NCBI GenBank assembly: GCA_007449985.2
Contig: VIIQ02000027.1
Span: forward strand, 131,501 to 195,500
Length of the DNA stretch: 64,000 nt
Direction: 5' to 3'
Source: Desmodesmus armatus
Taxonomy: Eukaryota; Chlorophyta; Chlorophyceae; Sphaeropleales; Scenedesmaceae
The notes under the pieces were generated by a model that saw only the letters and a list, made by a program, of their open reading frames with translations, searched no databases and was not told the origin of the DNA. The stretch's first letter is position 1. Every line of letters begins with the position of its first letter. Below, piece by piece: positions 19,546 to 33,100 of the stretch. A program made the translations under genes and the position numbers.

Positions 19546-22500
19546 ATGAGGACTGTCGATCAGGAGGCACTGCAAATTGCCAAGAATGATGCCAAGTGGG
19601 TGCTCATCAGCCAGAGCATACACCAGCATACTGAAGCACGGCATCAAAATCTTCCCTGCTGACATGGTGTGATGTGTGGTGCAGGTTTCTGGCCAAAATC
19701 ACAGGCCTATCACTGCCAAGGGCTGCTGCCCAGTCACCTACTGCCAGGGCAGTATCTCCAGCACCAGCAGATGCTACAGTCAAGGTAGAGAAGCAGGCAG
19801 CGAAAAATCCTCATGGGCTGGGCTACAGGCAGCTGTCTTCTGCCCCCACCAGTAGCTTCACATCGAAGCAGCCAGGCAGGGCAGCAAGTGCCAAACACAC
19901 AGCAGTGCCTGCTGATTGCAGTGCCGGCCCAGACCGTATACTGCAGGAGGAACTGTCAGCATCAGCACCATGCACGCCTGCCTCCACAAGCCTGGCAGCT
20001 GACACACAGCAGCGACAGCACCCGCAGCAGCAGAAGCCACGCAGCCCGCATGACAGCAGCAGAGCAGCACGCGAGAGCCCTCACTGGTTGGTGCACACAG
20101 CGACACTTGGGGCTACTTCAGCCACCCGGGCTGTTCACGGCCCCATGCATGCAGAAAGCAGCTTATACTCAGCATGGGCAGAGAGTCATAGCAACCCCAG
20201 GGCGGAAGCAGCAGCACCCCGCAGCAATACGGCAGCGCCTGCCCTGTCACGCTCACAAGCCCCCAGTCCTGTTCCTGCAGCGCCGGGCCTCCTGCAACGC
20301 AGGGCCACTGACCAGGCTGCGAGCTTCATTCCAGCACCTGCAGATGCATGTGCTGCATCGGCCGTCAGGTGCGGGAGCCCACTACGTCAACCCCTGCCGG
20401 TCACAGGGGCCGCTGCAGCGGCCTGCACAGCAGCAGTTGCAGCCGCGGCGTTGCCTGGTAGCCCATGCAGCAGCAACTACCACAGCACCCGTGCGGCAGG
20501 CATAGCAGCAGGCATCAGCAGGGCGGGAGCTATCAGCCCAGAGCACCAGCAGTGGTTTAGGCAGCAGCATCCCAAGGCACAGCCGCCACGGAGGGAGGAC
20601 ACGCAGCAGCTGTGGCAGTGGCTGGCAGACGAGCTGCAGCAGCTCAAGCAGCAGCTGCAGCAGCCGCAGGCACAGCAGAAGGAGCTGCAGCAGTGTCTGG
20701 CAGGTCCTGCAACGCAGGAGCAGCTGACAAATGCGGTACACCCACCTGCGCAGCAGCCATGCAGCAACAGACAGGGGGCCGCATCACCGACAGCCAACAC
20801 CCTCCCTGCTGCTGCTTTGGCAGTGGGTACAAACGCTGACAGACAGCAAAGCAGCAGCAGCAGGGCGGGGAGTCCTGGCAGGAGGTCTCCCGCACGTGAT
20901 CGGTCGCCAGGCAGGCAGCAGGCACCTGATGGGCTGACCGCTGCAGCTGCTGGGTTGGAGCAGCAGGTGCAGCAGCTGGCAGCGATGTGCAGGGGCGTTG
21001 ATGGAACTCTGCGGGATGAGTGTGTGCAGCTTCAGCTGGACCTCTTCTCCTCGGCCTTTGGTGAGGTCTGCAGGTGAGCAGTGGCGCAACAGGTGGTAGA
21101 GCTTATGCCTGAAAATCACTGCGAGCCAAACAGGCGTGGTCATTGTATGTGTCAGCACACCAAGCATGCGCATGAGAAAGGATCCTTCAGGGCCTTGTGG
21201 GTGCACCAAGAGGCATTCCTGCATTTTGAAAAGCTTACCTAATCTGCTGAGCAGCCGCCACTGAACGTACAGTCACTATGTCTTGAAAACAGTCTGTGCT
21301 GGCTAGCACCAATAGAAAGTAAAGCCCTTGTCCTTGCTGCCTCGCTCCTCCCTCTGGAGCTCCTTTACACCGTACCCTATCCCTATGAACCTCATGTCCA
21401 CTGCAGGGGCTATCAAACCCCTAAGCCACAAACCTAAAACCCTGAACGCAAAGCTTCCTTTCTTCCCTACTTTCAATGCGTAGCGCTTCTGCACTGCCTG
21501 CTGCCCGTGCAGGCAGGTATCCGTGGGGTGTGTGGAGCGCGGGGCTCTCATGGCCCAGCTCTGGTCAGCACACACGCTGCTGCTGCAGGCGGCCATGCAG
21601 GACAGGCACGTGGCACAGCAGCAGACAGCCGCAGCTGAGCAGGCCACAGCAGCAGCAGTGCGGGAGCAGCAGCGGCTGGCCCAGCTACAGGTGAGCATGT
21701 CTTAGATTCAGTGCACGGTTGGCGGCATGGGTTTCGTTTGACTTTTATACCTACGGATCTTGCATTACATGTGTAAGACACTAAGCTTGATGACAACCTA
21801 CTGTGTAAGACCCTGAACAAATACGGATGTGTTCAACATGTGTGAATATGCAGGAGGATGAGAAGGTAGCGCTGAGGGCCATAAGTCAGCGGCATGCAGC
21901 CAAGGCAGAGGCTGCTAAGCAGGACTACGACCAGCTCAAGATGCAGAACGAAAAGGTGAGCCGGCAAGCTCATAGCAGCACAGTCCGGGTGCATGGCCTG
22001 CTGCCCTGCCCTGACTTAGCATCACCATGACAGCGTCACTACCCATCTGTACATGCAGTCAGTCATCGGCTTATGCACCTTTTGTATGAGGTGCCTCAGA
22101 CACCGTGTGTGAGCTGTCTCACCCAGTGGCATGTGTTTTGCTTGCTTCGATGCGGATCAACAGCTGCAAGAGCTCTTGAAGCGCCTGAGTGGGGCGCAGC
22201 AGCTCGTGCAGCGAGTGCTGGACCTGGAAGCCTCAAGCCAGCAGCAGGAGTTCAGCATACAACAGCTGAAGGCGCAGCTGGATGACAAGCAGCAGCAGCT
22301 GGAGGCAGCTTCAGCGCAGGTGAGTACATGCATGGATGACTGAGTGAATGAGGGATCGAGTGAGCGAGTGAGTGAGTGGGTGAGTGAGTAATTGAGTGAG
22401 GGATGGAGTGGGCGTGTGATCATGCCTTAGGATTGGTAGCACTGGCGAAGTGAAGGCTGCGATCCAGTGTATGCGTTCAACGCATTGGACTTTCACACAA

Positions 22501-25500
22501 CAAACATGTGTATAAAGCACATAGAATACATGTGTAGCTAGCATACTATGAAGTCACATGTATGTTACTGCAGGTCATCCACTGGATGGGAAGGGCGCAG
22601 ACTGCAGAGGGCACTGTGGCGGCTCAACAGCAGCAGCTGGGTGTCAGCACACCTCGGCCTAGGCGGGACCTTGGCCTGGTATGCGACCTGGTGGAACCAC
22701 AACAGCAGCAGCTGATTGAGCAGGCGCTAGTGGGAGGTGAGTAATGGCTCTTGCAGGGTGCGTGCTGATGTGATGGGCTCCGGAGCGGCTGACCGGGTCA
22801 CACTGTTTTGTCCTGCGATGTCCGGCTTTGCTGGTCAGCACACACAAGTTGTCTGCTGCTGGTACAGTTGACATTTCAGTGGTTTTCGCAGGCGGCTGCA
22901 TCACAGTGTTTCCTCTGTGCTTTTGTGTTCTGCAAGTGTCCCGGCTACTCCACACCTTGTCTGCTGTAGTACTGTTGCAGTACAGAAGCTGTGCAGGCGG
23001 GTGTGTGACAGCGGTTATTCTGCGCTGTCTTTCTCTGCAGGTGTCCCGGCCGCCCACGTTCACAGGCTGCTGCTGGGACTGTCTACCTCTGGGCGGGACA
23101 TGCGGCCCTTGCTGCAAGTTGCAGGAAGCTGTGTAGCAGCACTTCAAAACTCTCCAGGCAAGCTGTGTTACAGGCCTAAACTGTCGGGCTCTAGCATCCA
23201 GCAGGCACATGGGTGTGCCGGCTGCAACATCAGCCGTGCCTATGCCGACTGGCAGCAACTATTGCCGATCCACATGATGAACGATCATGCCATGCCTGCA
23301 CCAGCTGGTGATATGTGCGCCACAGGCAGCACGCTCTATGGCTTTGGTGACTGTGAGTCAGCAGCCCACAAATCGACATGTGTCCTGCTACCGCCCTGCA
23401 GATCCTGGCCAGCTGTACCAGCTCCTGCGTCAGAACCTGACAGACTGCAATGCTGCTGGTCTGGCGAAGCACCTCAGCGACCCTGAGCACCTGCAGCTGC
23501 TCAGTCAAGCCGTGCATGTTGGCACAGACACGGACACCTTGCTCAGCATTCTGGATGGCAGCTTAGGCCTACCCAGCAGCAGCAACAACATCACCAGCAG
23601 CTGCAGCAGTCAAAAGCCGGCACCTGCACGCAGGAGTCTGCAGTCAACTTCAAGTATCAGTGCCACTGCAGCAAAGGCAGCGCCAGCAGCAGGGGCAGCC
23701 GCTGCAGCCACAGCCGCAGCTGGCGCTGTGAGTAATGTCGGTGCCGGTCTGATGCTGCTGCCATTGGTGGGTGTGCTGGCCAGCAAGTATGGTCATGATG
23801 CACGGGAGCTCGGGGGCCCTGTGACCGAGGCCCTTGTTCAGGCGCAGCTGTCGACAGTGTCGAGGGTGCAAGAGCTGGAGGCGCGGTGCAGAGCCTTGCA
23901 CAAGTGAGCCAATAATGTTTCTGAGTGGGTGGGGTTGCGATACTTTTGTATCAGCTGATGCCGGGCCAGTGCTGCGCGGCAGTTACATCATCATGCAGCA
24001 GCAGGGCAGCAAGGGAAAGGAAGGGAGCATGAGATGTGCCCCTGCTCACTGCATGCAGCCATAGGGTTGGGAAAGCTGTGACGGCATTCTGTTGTGTGCC
24101 ATGATGATCATCACGTGCACCGGCCATGCAGGGAGGTGGTGATGCTGAAGTGCACGCTGGCAGAGCAGCGCAAGCACGAACAGGAGCGTGTGGAGGCTGC
24201 CCTGCGAGACCAGAAGAGGAAGATCGCTCGCAGGGAGGCGAGGCAGCCAACGCTCTTGGAGAGATTCCTGCAAACCAAGTGAGGCTCGGGAATCCTGCGA
24301 ACAGTGCCTCTGCTTGTGAGGTTCTGTCGCTACCCTGCGTGCTGGCTCCAGTAACGGCTCCTGCAAACACAGTGCTAGTGATGCAAAATGCAGTGGACGG
24401 TGCCATCACCACACAGCATCAGCTATACACCGGTGGTACCAGATTGCATCGACAGGGCTGCAGCTAGTGCCTGTGCTGTCGTTATATGTTGCCCACACCA
24501 AGGTATGCCTTGCGCATGTACCGTCCCTGGCATGCAACACTGGGGTGCGCCCCCCACAAGCCCCGGCCTGCTGAGTGCTGTGTGTGTCCCTGTGTCACCT
24601 GGCATCGCAATATGTTCAACACACTGTGGCTATGCTGGGTGTCACACGATGGCAGTGTGCTGCTGTGTGCAGGTGGGGCACTTTGTTCACTGGCATTGGC
24701 ATGTCTGACAACCTGCCCCGCATTCTGCGCGCCAACGCCCCAGTCAACAACAAGTAAGAGTCTCGGCAGTGTTATGCATGCACGATCAACCCGTGCGCTG
24801 CACACCAACCGTGTATCACAGACACAGCATCAGAAGATATCAGGCGATGGTTGCATACTTGCCACAAGCAGCCGAAGTGGCCCAGAGCGTGGCAGGGCTC
24901 CATACAGGATGCTGCTTGCTGGTTGCGGTTCTTGTGCTGCATCCTACTAGCTGCACCTGTGCCAAACGGATGCCAAGCTGTTGCAATGCAACAGGCCAGC
25001 GCAGCTGCCAGCTTCTCCAAACAAGAACAGCTAGTACACAGGCCCCTGTGCCCTTGCAAGGTTGTGCACCTGTCCACAACATTGCGCCAAGCCTCACCTC
25101 ACAAACAGCCGCACGCTGTGTCTCACCACAGGCAGATGCCAAAGCGGGAGGCAGAGAGACTGGCGAGCGAGATCTGGGCTTTCAAGGACCAACAGGATGC
25201 TGTGTCAGATGTCCCCATCACCCTGGAGGACGCAACGGCCGTGTTCCTGGAGCGCCGGTTCTTTGCAATCCCAAGGCTGGTAACCGAGGTAAGCAGCAGC
25301 ACCCAGCCGTTGCCCAGAAGCCACACAAACCAACCCGACAGATGACAGCCCACCTGTTCACATACCAGCATGTACGCGTAACTCCCACTACCTTTATGTT
25401 GGACCATCCTGGTTGACTAACAGTAGTGCAGCAACAACGCAGTGCGTCTTGGCTTGAACAGCAAGCTTAGGCAAGGCTCTAGCATCATGCTCAACGGAAG

Positions 25501-28500
25501 GGTCCTACCAAGGCTGTGTGTGAGACGATGAGCGCGCTCACATCAGTGCCAAGTGTTTGCTTCATTTTGCCACAGGTGGCTTACAACCTTATCTACTCTC
25601 TGGGCCAGCACACGTACGACACAGACTGCAACCTGTTCCTGCGGGTGAGTGATGCAGTTGCTGCACCTGTTGCCACCCGAACGCTGCGCATGCATCATGC
25701 AAATGATATGCCAGGCATGCAAACAGGGGCCCTTGCTCTGAATCCTGGTCCCACCATGGTGCCAAGAAGAGCCGCCATGTATGCTGATCGGTCCTGCTGG
25801 CAGGTATTCAGCGGTGAAGTTGACGAGTCGGTGCGCCATGAGCAGCAGCTGCTGGAGGGAGAGATCATGCGCATGCTGAAGCTGCTGGATGTGTCTATCA
25901 ATCACCAGGTGTGTTGTCACCTTGGAAAGCCTTGCACATGCACACGGTTTGCAGTGTAAAGTAGCATGTTGCTGCTCCGGCTTGCCTTTGTATGGAAGTC
26001 AAGCCAGGCGCTGTGGCGGCCAGCGTATCTGACAGTGTTGCATGTGGCTGCTCTGCAACAGGCCACTGGGTGGCTGCACAAGGCAGACGTCAAGACAGCG
26101 CTGGCGGGCTTCTTCAAAGGCAAAAAGGTATGTTGACAGATGTTGTGTTGGCATTCCACTGCTGCAGCATGCTGGCACGATGCGCGCTTTAGCGCAGCAT
26201 GGTGCCTCAGGTCAATTGTCCCGACAGTACAAGGGGCGCTCTGTGAAAGTTGGGCCAACTGAACGGTTCATACACGTTATGCAACCAGCCATGGCAACCA
26301 ACCATTGCCATGCTGTACTGGCCAGTACAGTATGGCAAGCCGATGCTGACCGTCGGACAGCAACTCCCTGCGGTCTCATATGTGCTGGTGCGTGTGCCCG
26401 CTGTGTGACCACTGCCAGGTGGACCGCTTGGCTGAGATACTTGAGGCACTGGACACCGACGAGCCTGGTGATGCGCTGCACTACGTCCGCCTGTTCAGCG
26501 ACGACGACGACCTCAACCAGGGTTTGACAGCGGAAATCATTCGCAGCCAGCACCTGACGGAGAGGCTCGAGTACCTGCAGGTAGGTTCCCAAAAATCACT
26601 GCCACGCAACGCAGGTTGTGCTGCGCTAGCATCGGCGGTGACGCCCCTGACAGGAACTGGCGCAACAACCGGTTTGGACCGATCTGCAGACACATCCATC
26701 GTTCGACAATTGCCATGGCGTCCAAAACCCCTTAGATGGAGGGAAAACTCAGAGCTGCGTTTGCAATCTTCACAGTGTGGTCCAAGCTTTGTTCTCACCT
26801 GTCTGTCGACTCGCAGGAGATTGAGGACTACATTCGTGACGCTGCCGAGGACAACGGCACCACCAGCCTCACGCCAGCCATGCTGGAGGGCTGCCTGCGC
26901 AAGGCACACAAGCAGCGCCTGGACAGTGCAGGTGTCTCAGAGTACGTCTCGCGCGCCTTCGGGCCCAACTGGGACGAACAGAAACACAGGCTGGCGCAGC
27001 CCCTCGGCGCCATCATCAGGGCTGTGCGCTGCGGGGGTCTGCCCAACATGCTGCGGCCGGCTGCTGGCCCCAGCACTGTGGCAGGGGCCGTCACCCGCAT
27101 CGTGCCTGTGGGCAAGTTCAAGAACAAGCTGGTGTCTGCACTCAAAGTGGGTTTCAGCAAGGATGCTGCGCCGCCAGCCCCTGCGGCTGGCACTGCAGCA
27201 CGGCGTGTGTCGCGAGGGCACATGCCAGCAGCAGCAGACGGCGGGGCGCAGAAGGTGAAATCGCGCAGGGCAACGCAGGAGGCTGTCAGCGCTGCAATCT
27301 CAGCCGTGCTTTCCGGAGATGGCAGCAAGAGCAAGCAGCATGCCAAGGGTGCTCGGTCAGCGCAGCCGATGCAGGCGGCGCAGCTGACTGCTGCTGCCGC
27401 CCTGACTGACAGTGACCCTCAGGAAGCAGCAGCAGGGGCACCAGGGGTGGAAGCAGCAGCAGTGGCGGCTGTTGCAGGGGACGAGGCTTCAGAGGCCTTT
27501 CCTGGCATCAGCCGCCCCAGCACAGCTGCCAGCAGGGCTAGCAGCAGGAGCCCTCCACGGTTGAGGATCCCAGACAGCTCCGCCCAGACCCCGCCGCAGC
27601 TGCTGTCGCCTGCCGTCAGCACAGCAGCAGCAACGCCATCTGCACGGACGCCAGCTGCAGCCATGCTGAAGAACAGTGCAGTGTCGCGAGCTCTGACGGT
27701 TGACGTCCTCAGTGCGATGGAGGCAGTCAGGCAGAGCTGGCTGAAGGAGGAGGAGGACAAGTTGGTCTCGTTCAGCAACAGCGGGGCCGGGCCGGGGTCT
27801 GCAACACCAGCAGCTGCATTCGGGCTCAATATCGCCCAGCAGCTTGCTGCAGGTGGCAGCAGCATGCCGTCTGTGTCACCATTGGCAAACCAGCAGCTGG
27901 GAGGGCTGCTGGGTGTCCCTGGTGCTTCTGGTGCTGTCGCACAAGGTGCCAGTGCGGCTGGCAGCACATACACCTCCAGTTCAGGCAGTGGTCAGCGCTA
28001 CGTGATGCCTGCTGTCCCTGCACTAAGGCTCTGTGATGTCCTCACCCCCGTGGCTGCAGCAGCCTACGATGGGTCAGCAGGCAGCAGCAGCCGCACAGGG
28101 GTTGCATCAGCATCAGGCACTAACAGGTCGAGTGCTGGGGGGTCCCTGCCAGGCAGTGGCCGTGGCAGCAGCTCTGGCAGCAGCTACCGTGGGAGCACCA
28201 CTGCAGGGGACTACAACGGCAGCGAGGCTGCCAACAGCAGCAGGAGCCTGTTGCAGCAGCGCAGCGTGAAATCGATACTCATGAGCCACCCCGAGACGCC
28301 GAAGCGCGCAAAGCACGTGCAGATCAGCGCAGAGGAGACAGTGTTTGCCTTTTTAGCCGAGCCAGCAGACGCCAGCAGCCCGGGCAGCATGGTGCCCAGG
28401 CCTCAGCTGCAGCTACAGCCAGAGCAGCAGCAGGAGCAGCAGAGGGGTTCGCTGTCAGGCAGCAAGCAGGCAGAGGCTGTTGGTGGGCTTCTGGGATCAC

Positions 28501-29057
28501 ACGGCTCCCATACTGGCCTTCTTGCACCAGAGCTGTGCGAGGCCAGTACCCAGCCGGCAGCTGCAGCTATTGCTGATGTAGGTGCAACGGCAGGGTCTGC
28601 GGTTACAGGCCCTGCTGATGTCAGCTCGTCAGGTGCCCTGTCACGCGGCAACAGCAGCAGCAGGCATCAACGGGAAGCGTCTCAGACTGCCATTGCCTCC
28701 CCTCGCAGTGCTGGCAGCAAGCGGCCAGACGGCAATACACAGCAGGGTGCAGCAGGGGGTGGGGATGGCAGTAGCTTGCAGGCAGCAAAGAAGCGAGGCA
28801 GTAGGAGCTCAAAGCTTGCGGTGCAGCTGCCACAGCTGCTGCTGACGGATGCTGACGATGCGTGTGCGGCTGAGGCGGCGACCCCTCAGGCGGGTGGGGA
28901 TAGTGAGCACAGGCAGGTGTGCTTCACGCCGCAAGCACCTGAGCAGGGTGGCAAGCGGAACGCGATCTTGATGCGGCAGCTGAACAAGGGGAAGAGCTTG
29001 AAGCATCTGGAGGATATGATGCTTGCGGTGGCTGGAGGGGAATTGGGCGGTGACTGA
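19546..29057 (+). CDS. Large coiled-coil protein with TSNAXIP1-like central region
   Basis: Sixteen exons join in phase: 19546-19595, 19685-21073, 21513-21690, 21854-21955, 22164-22319, 22574-22736, 23041-23157, 23402-23903, 24132-24278, 24673-24753, 25132-25288, 25576-25644, 25804-25908, 26062-26127, 26419-26580 and 26817-29057. They give 1894 aa. Residues 17-480 are Gln/Ala/Ser-rich and disordered, and 480-630 are coiled coil. The conserved centre (about 935-1190) has LFTGIGMSDNLPRILRANAP, KREAERLASEIW, VAYNLIYSLGQHTYDTDCNL, LFLRVFSGEVDESV and an EF-hand-like LHKADVKTALAGFF. This resembles translin-associated factor X-interacting protein 1 and related ciliary or testis proteins. That link is from memory of the family and is moderate only. 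The last exon codes about 750 disordered residues ending RQLNKGKSLKHLEDMM. A ciliary role is inference. Confidence 0.75.
22328..22406 (+). repeat. GTGA/TGAG tetranucleotide array just after a splice donor
   Basis: The intron after 22319 starts GTGAGT. Within about ten bases it enters an imperfect run of gagtgagtgagtg type repeats holding many donor-like GTGAGT words. Confidence 0.75.
23158..23401 (+). other. GC-AG intron 7 of the TSNAXIP1-like gene
   Basis: The donor reads CCAG|GCAAGC and the acceptor CCCTGCAG. Using it joins AALQNSP to DPGQLYQLLRQNL in phase 1 and skips stop codons. No GT donor nearby keeps the frame as well. Confidence 0.7.
26305..26338. repeat. 34-bp near-perfect palindrome in intron 14 of the TSNAXIP1-like gene
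   Basis: The centre CTGTACTGGCCAGTACAG (26313-26330) is a perfect 18-bp palindrome. The arms extend with TTGCCAT and ATGGCAA around one mismatched pair, G against T. It could fold as a 17-bp hairpin in the intron or be a cruciform. Confidence 0.85.
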
Positions 29058-30183
29058 GTTGCGCTGTGGCACTCGCTGGTTGTGCCTGCAATAGTGGAAG
29101 TAGTGCCGACCAATTGGACGACCTCAGTCGCTACCTGAGGTTGTTTGCGGGTGTGTCCTTGATGGGTGTTGTGAGGCCGTTCCAGGAGTGCTCTCAGCGT
29201 GTTCAAACAGGCAGTCCAAGATCCTTCCTCCTCTAGAGGCAGCCGCTGTGCATCTATTGGTAGTGCCGTCAGTTGTTGTTTGTTGATGGTGGGCGGTGTG
29301 TGTCCATTGACAGCGCATTGTGTGGGGAAAGCACTAGCCAGCAGGACTCCTGAGGAGTCGAATTGCACACTTCCACTCTGTGAGCTCTCGAGGCGAGGGC
29401 ACGTCACCCTGCAGTGATTGGCAGATCATTGAGGCAAACTGATAGCAGCACCTCTCACCTCTACTCTCCTACATGGCAAGTTGTGTTCAGCAGCAGTTTA
29501 CAGGTCCTGCAGGCAGCTGCTGAATTTCAAACCTGTACAGCTCTGTGTGTCATCACTGAGCTACATCCGCCTTTTGTAACCATGGTAGGCCTGTTGTTGC
29601 CCATGCAGTATGTTTTTTCGTGTAGAAACCACCAGTGGTGGAGACGTTATGGTTTGAAATGGTGCAGAATTCATGGTGACGGATAGGTTGACTGGGGTTA
29701 GCAGCACCGCCGCAGAAGCGCTAGATCACGCTCAGACGTCTTCTTCTAGACTTTGTGCTCACTGGATTCCACGAGCGGGCAGCGGCTGCCATGCCGCCGA
29801 GCCAGGCTCACAGAGCCAGCAGAGAGGGAGAGAGGCCAGGTGAGGATTTTGGGTCCTTCAAGCTACCTGGCATCTCTCTTGTTGATCACTGTAGTCAAGG
29901 TCATAACTCCACAACCAATCAACAGACCACAGGGGGGTCAGCTGTCACCCAGAAATCCTGCACTGCAGTACTGCAGTAGTGCAGTTGCATAGGACAGGCC
30001 AACAACGCTTGTGAACCTGCCATGCACGGCGGTTGGCCGTTGGCATCTCTAGATCCCATATGTAGCTCCCTGCATCAAAGCTTGGGCAGTACCTTGGTGC
30101 ATACGAGCTCTGGACACCAGGTGGGCAAACACTTGCGGACTGCCGCGTGTGCTGCTGATGTGGCAGGCCCTGCACGCGTCTCC
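29058..30183 (+). other. Intergenic region, TSNAXIP1-like gene to Stealth B
   Basis: This should hold the 3' UTR of the upstream gene and the 5' region of Stealth B. TGTAA at 29575-29579, 518 bases after the stop, is the best polyadenylation signal. An in-frame ATG at 30022 could extend Stealth B by 54 residues. I see no other gene. Confidence 0.5.
29575..29579 (+). promoter_or_regulatory. TGTAA polyadenylation signal candidate
   Basis: TGTAA lies in a T/G-rich stretch 518 bases after the TGA of the TSNAXIP1-like gene. This matches the pentamer used by volvocine algae. Confidence 0.5.
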
Positions 30184-33100
30184 ATGGCTTCATCAGTACT
30201 GTCTGTCGCATGGGTGGCATCGCTGGTGGCGTTTGTGGCTCTATGGACCCTTGGACCGAGCGTCATCTACATGCAGTCCATGCAGCTCTATGCAGCAGCC
30301 GGTGGCAGTGCCAACCAGTTAGCAAGCGGTAGCACCCAGGCAGCGCTGCAGCACAGCAGACGCATGCGAGGGCATGGCTTACCTTCACTGGCGCAGGACA
30401 CAGACATGGTGCCTGGCACTGTATCAGACTGCCAAAGGCTGCAGCAAATGCAACCGGTCAGCAATGAGCAGCAACATACATCCGAGAGTGGTCAACTCCG
30501 CACCTCTCCACAGGACGCTGCAGAACCGTGGAGCCAGCTGCAGCTTGCGCAGCAGCCTCCACAGCAGCAGCAGCAGCGCCCAGAGGAGCCGCTGGCAGTA
30601 ACAACGGAACAGCCAGCTGCTGTTGATCCCCTTCATGGGTTGCCTGCAGCCCTGGTCAAGCAGTTGGGTCCTGTCGACATCGTGTACATGTGGGTGAATG
30701 GCAGCGACCCCGTGCTGGCCCAGGAGTTGCAGGCGTTGGAGGCAAGGCAGCACAAACAAACAGCAGATGCCCCCAGCCGTGCACCAGGCCAAACTGCAAA
30801 GGACAACCCAGTGCGCCAGTCCCGCTTCGACAGTGATAGGGACGAGCTGCGGTACAGCTTGAGGTCGCTGGAGATGTACATGCCCTGGTTCAACCACCTG
30901 TACATCATTACAAACGGCCAGGTGATTAGAGTGGTGGGGTGTGGGGTTGCTTGTATTGCATCAGCGGGGCACCACAGCCTGTGGTGCATCGCAGTGTGGG
31001 ATGAGCACAGAATCAACAGGGTGGAGGGGCGCTATGCTTACACCTAGTGCAGCAGCGGCAGCTGATCAAACTGAATCACTAACGGTGAAATGCAGTGTAC
31101 ACGAAAATGGCGCACTCACCGGCTCTGTGTGTGCTCGTGTTGCAGGTGCCGACATGGCTCAACCGCTTTTCCCCCCGTATGACGGTTGTTCCCCACAGCA
31201 GCATCCTCAAGAACCACACGCAACTACCAACTTTCAACAGCAACGCAATAGCGACAAACCTGGCCAACATCCCTGGTGAGTGGCATGCAGGATGTCACAG
31301 CCAGCGGTGGGTCACCCAGGGTCAGCTTTGGGTAACAGCAGTGCTTTGGGCCCCCCCTGGCGGCAGTGGCATGTAGGCGCCTGACGGGGAGGCCCTCTGA
31401 TTATCAGATCTCAGACGTGACGTCGCATCTTATGAAAGGTCACGACCACCTTGCTGCGACGGGGGGTGGTGCTTGTGGTGGCGGCAATACCCATGCTCTA
31501 GCCCTGCATGCTGTGCAGTGTCGCAGTGTGAATATGTGCAGCCGTCCCAGCACATCTCCACACTCACTCACCCGCCTCCCACGCATGGTGGCTGCACTAT
31601 TTGCTGTCTCTTGCTGTTGAAGCCTTGTGCTGTCACTACCTGGTGTCAAATATGACAGCACTGTTGACCGCAAGTAGATGATGACAGCACTTCAAGTTTC
31701 GTACACTGCACCATGCAAGCCCTGCATGCAATCATTCCGTTAGCTGGCAGGCCACCCCTTGGCAGACATCTGGTCACCTGTGCTGTCTCTACTGCTGCTG
31801 CAGGGCTGTCTGACACATTCATACTGATGGATGATGACTTCTTCCTGACGGCACCTTGGACATTGGCTGACCTTGTAGGGCCAGATGGGGGCCACGTACT
31901 CACAGGTCAGTGCAGCACTCTCTGCTGTCTGAGCTGTCCTGGTGGTGGAGGCTAGCATAGGCACTTGCGCAACTAGCATGCTGCTGCTATCCAGGCTAGT
32001 GGGCTGACTGCCGCGCAGCTATCAACTTGTGACGCGCACTGTCAAGGGGTGGTATTCCAGCGCGAAACGCGAAGCGCAATGCTTACAACCCGTGCAGGGC
32101 AGTCATTCCAACACCTGTGCTCACTGTGTTGCCCGGACCTCTTGCTGCAGGATCCACCCTTGTGAGCAATATCGTACCTGAGGGCAGCTTGTACTTTCAG
32201 ATGCTCACCTACAGCAACGACCTGTATGACAAGCACTTTGGGCCCCACCCGCGCTACGACCCAGCACATTCGCCTAGACTCATGCAGAAGAAGTACCTGC
32301 AGGAGCTGCAGCGGAACATACCAGATGAATTCGAGCAGACATCCGCGTCCCCTGCAAGGTGCGCTTGGGGTGCGTGCCCTGGACTAGGTTGGTGCAACAT
32401 CTGTGATTTTGCACCCATAGTTCTGTCTGCAGAGGTGCCATCTGCACCCATGCACCCCAAATTTCCACAACCGCAATTGCTCTGTGTGGGAGAAGTTGAT
32501 GATTTGGTTTGGGGTCATAACAGCAATAGTAGCTCCATCAACCTGACCAACGCTCACACGTGCTTCTCGCTGCTGCAGGACGCCAACAGATATCATGATT
32601 GGAGCTGGGGGCTACCCTTGGTATGTGTCACAGTTTCAGCCAGGCAAGCACCCTATCGCCCCAGACAACCGCACCACATTCAGCAACATGAATGACATGA
32701 CTGCGCTTGAGTACTGGAATGCTGCTGTCGCTGACTTCCACACCAGCCTGGAAGCCCAAGATCTCCAGGCAATTGCTTACAACGAGGAGCATGCAGGGCA
32801 GACGTGGTTCAACCAGCTTGCACTGGATTACAAGTTGCAATCTGGTCGCGACGGTCCAAAGTCAGCCGAAGCTGTGCAACGTCACCTGCACAAGCTGATC
32901 CAGACCTGGTCGGAGCCTGGCGCAAAGAGCCTGGTGCTAAATGACGACATCACGGACGCTTTTGCCGCGGCTCGCCCGCTGATGAACGCCGTCATCCGTG
33001 GCTTTTTAGAGGCACGATACAGCCGCGCGAGTCCTTTTGAATTGTCTCATGGCGTCAATGGCTGCAAGTAAGTGTTGTTGGCGCAGTGTCACACCCATGC

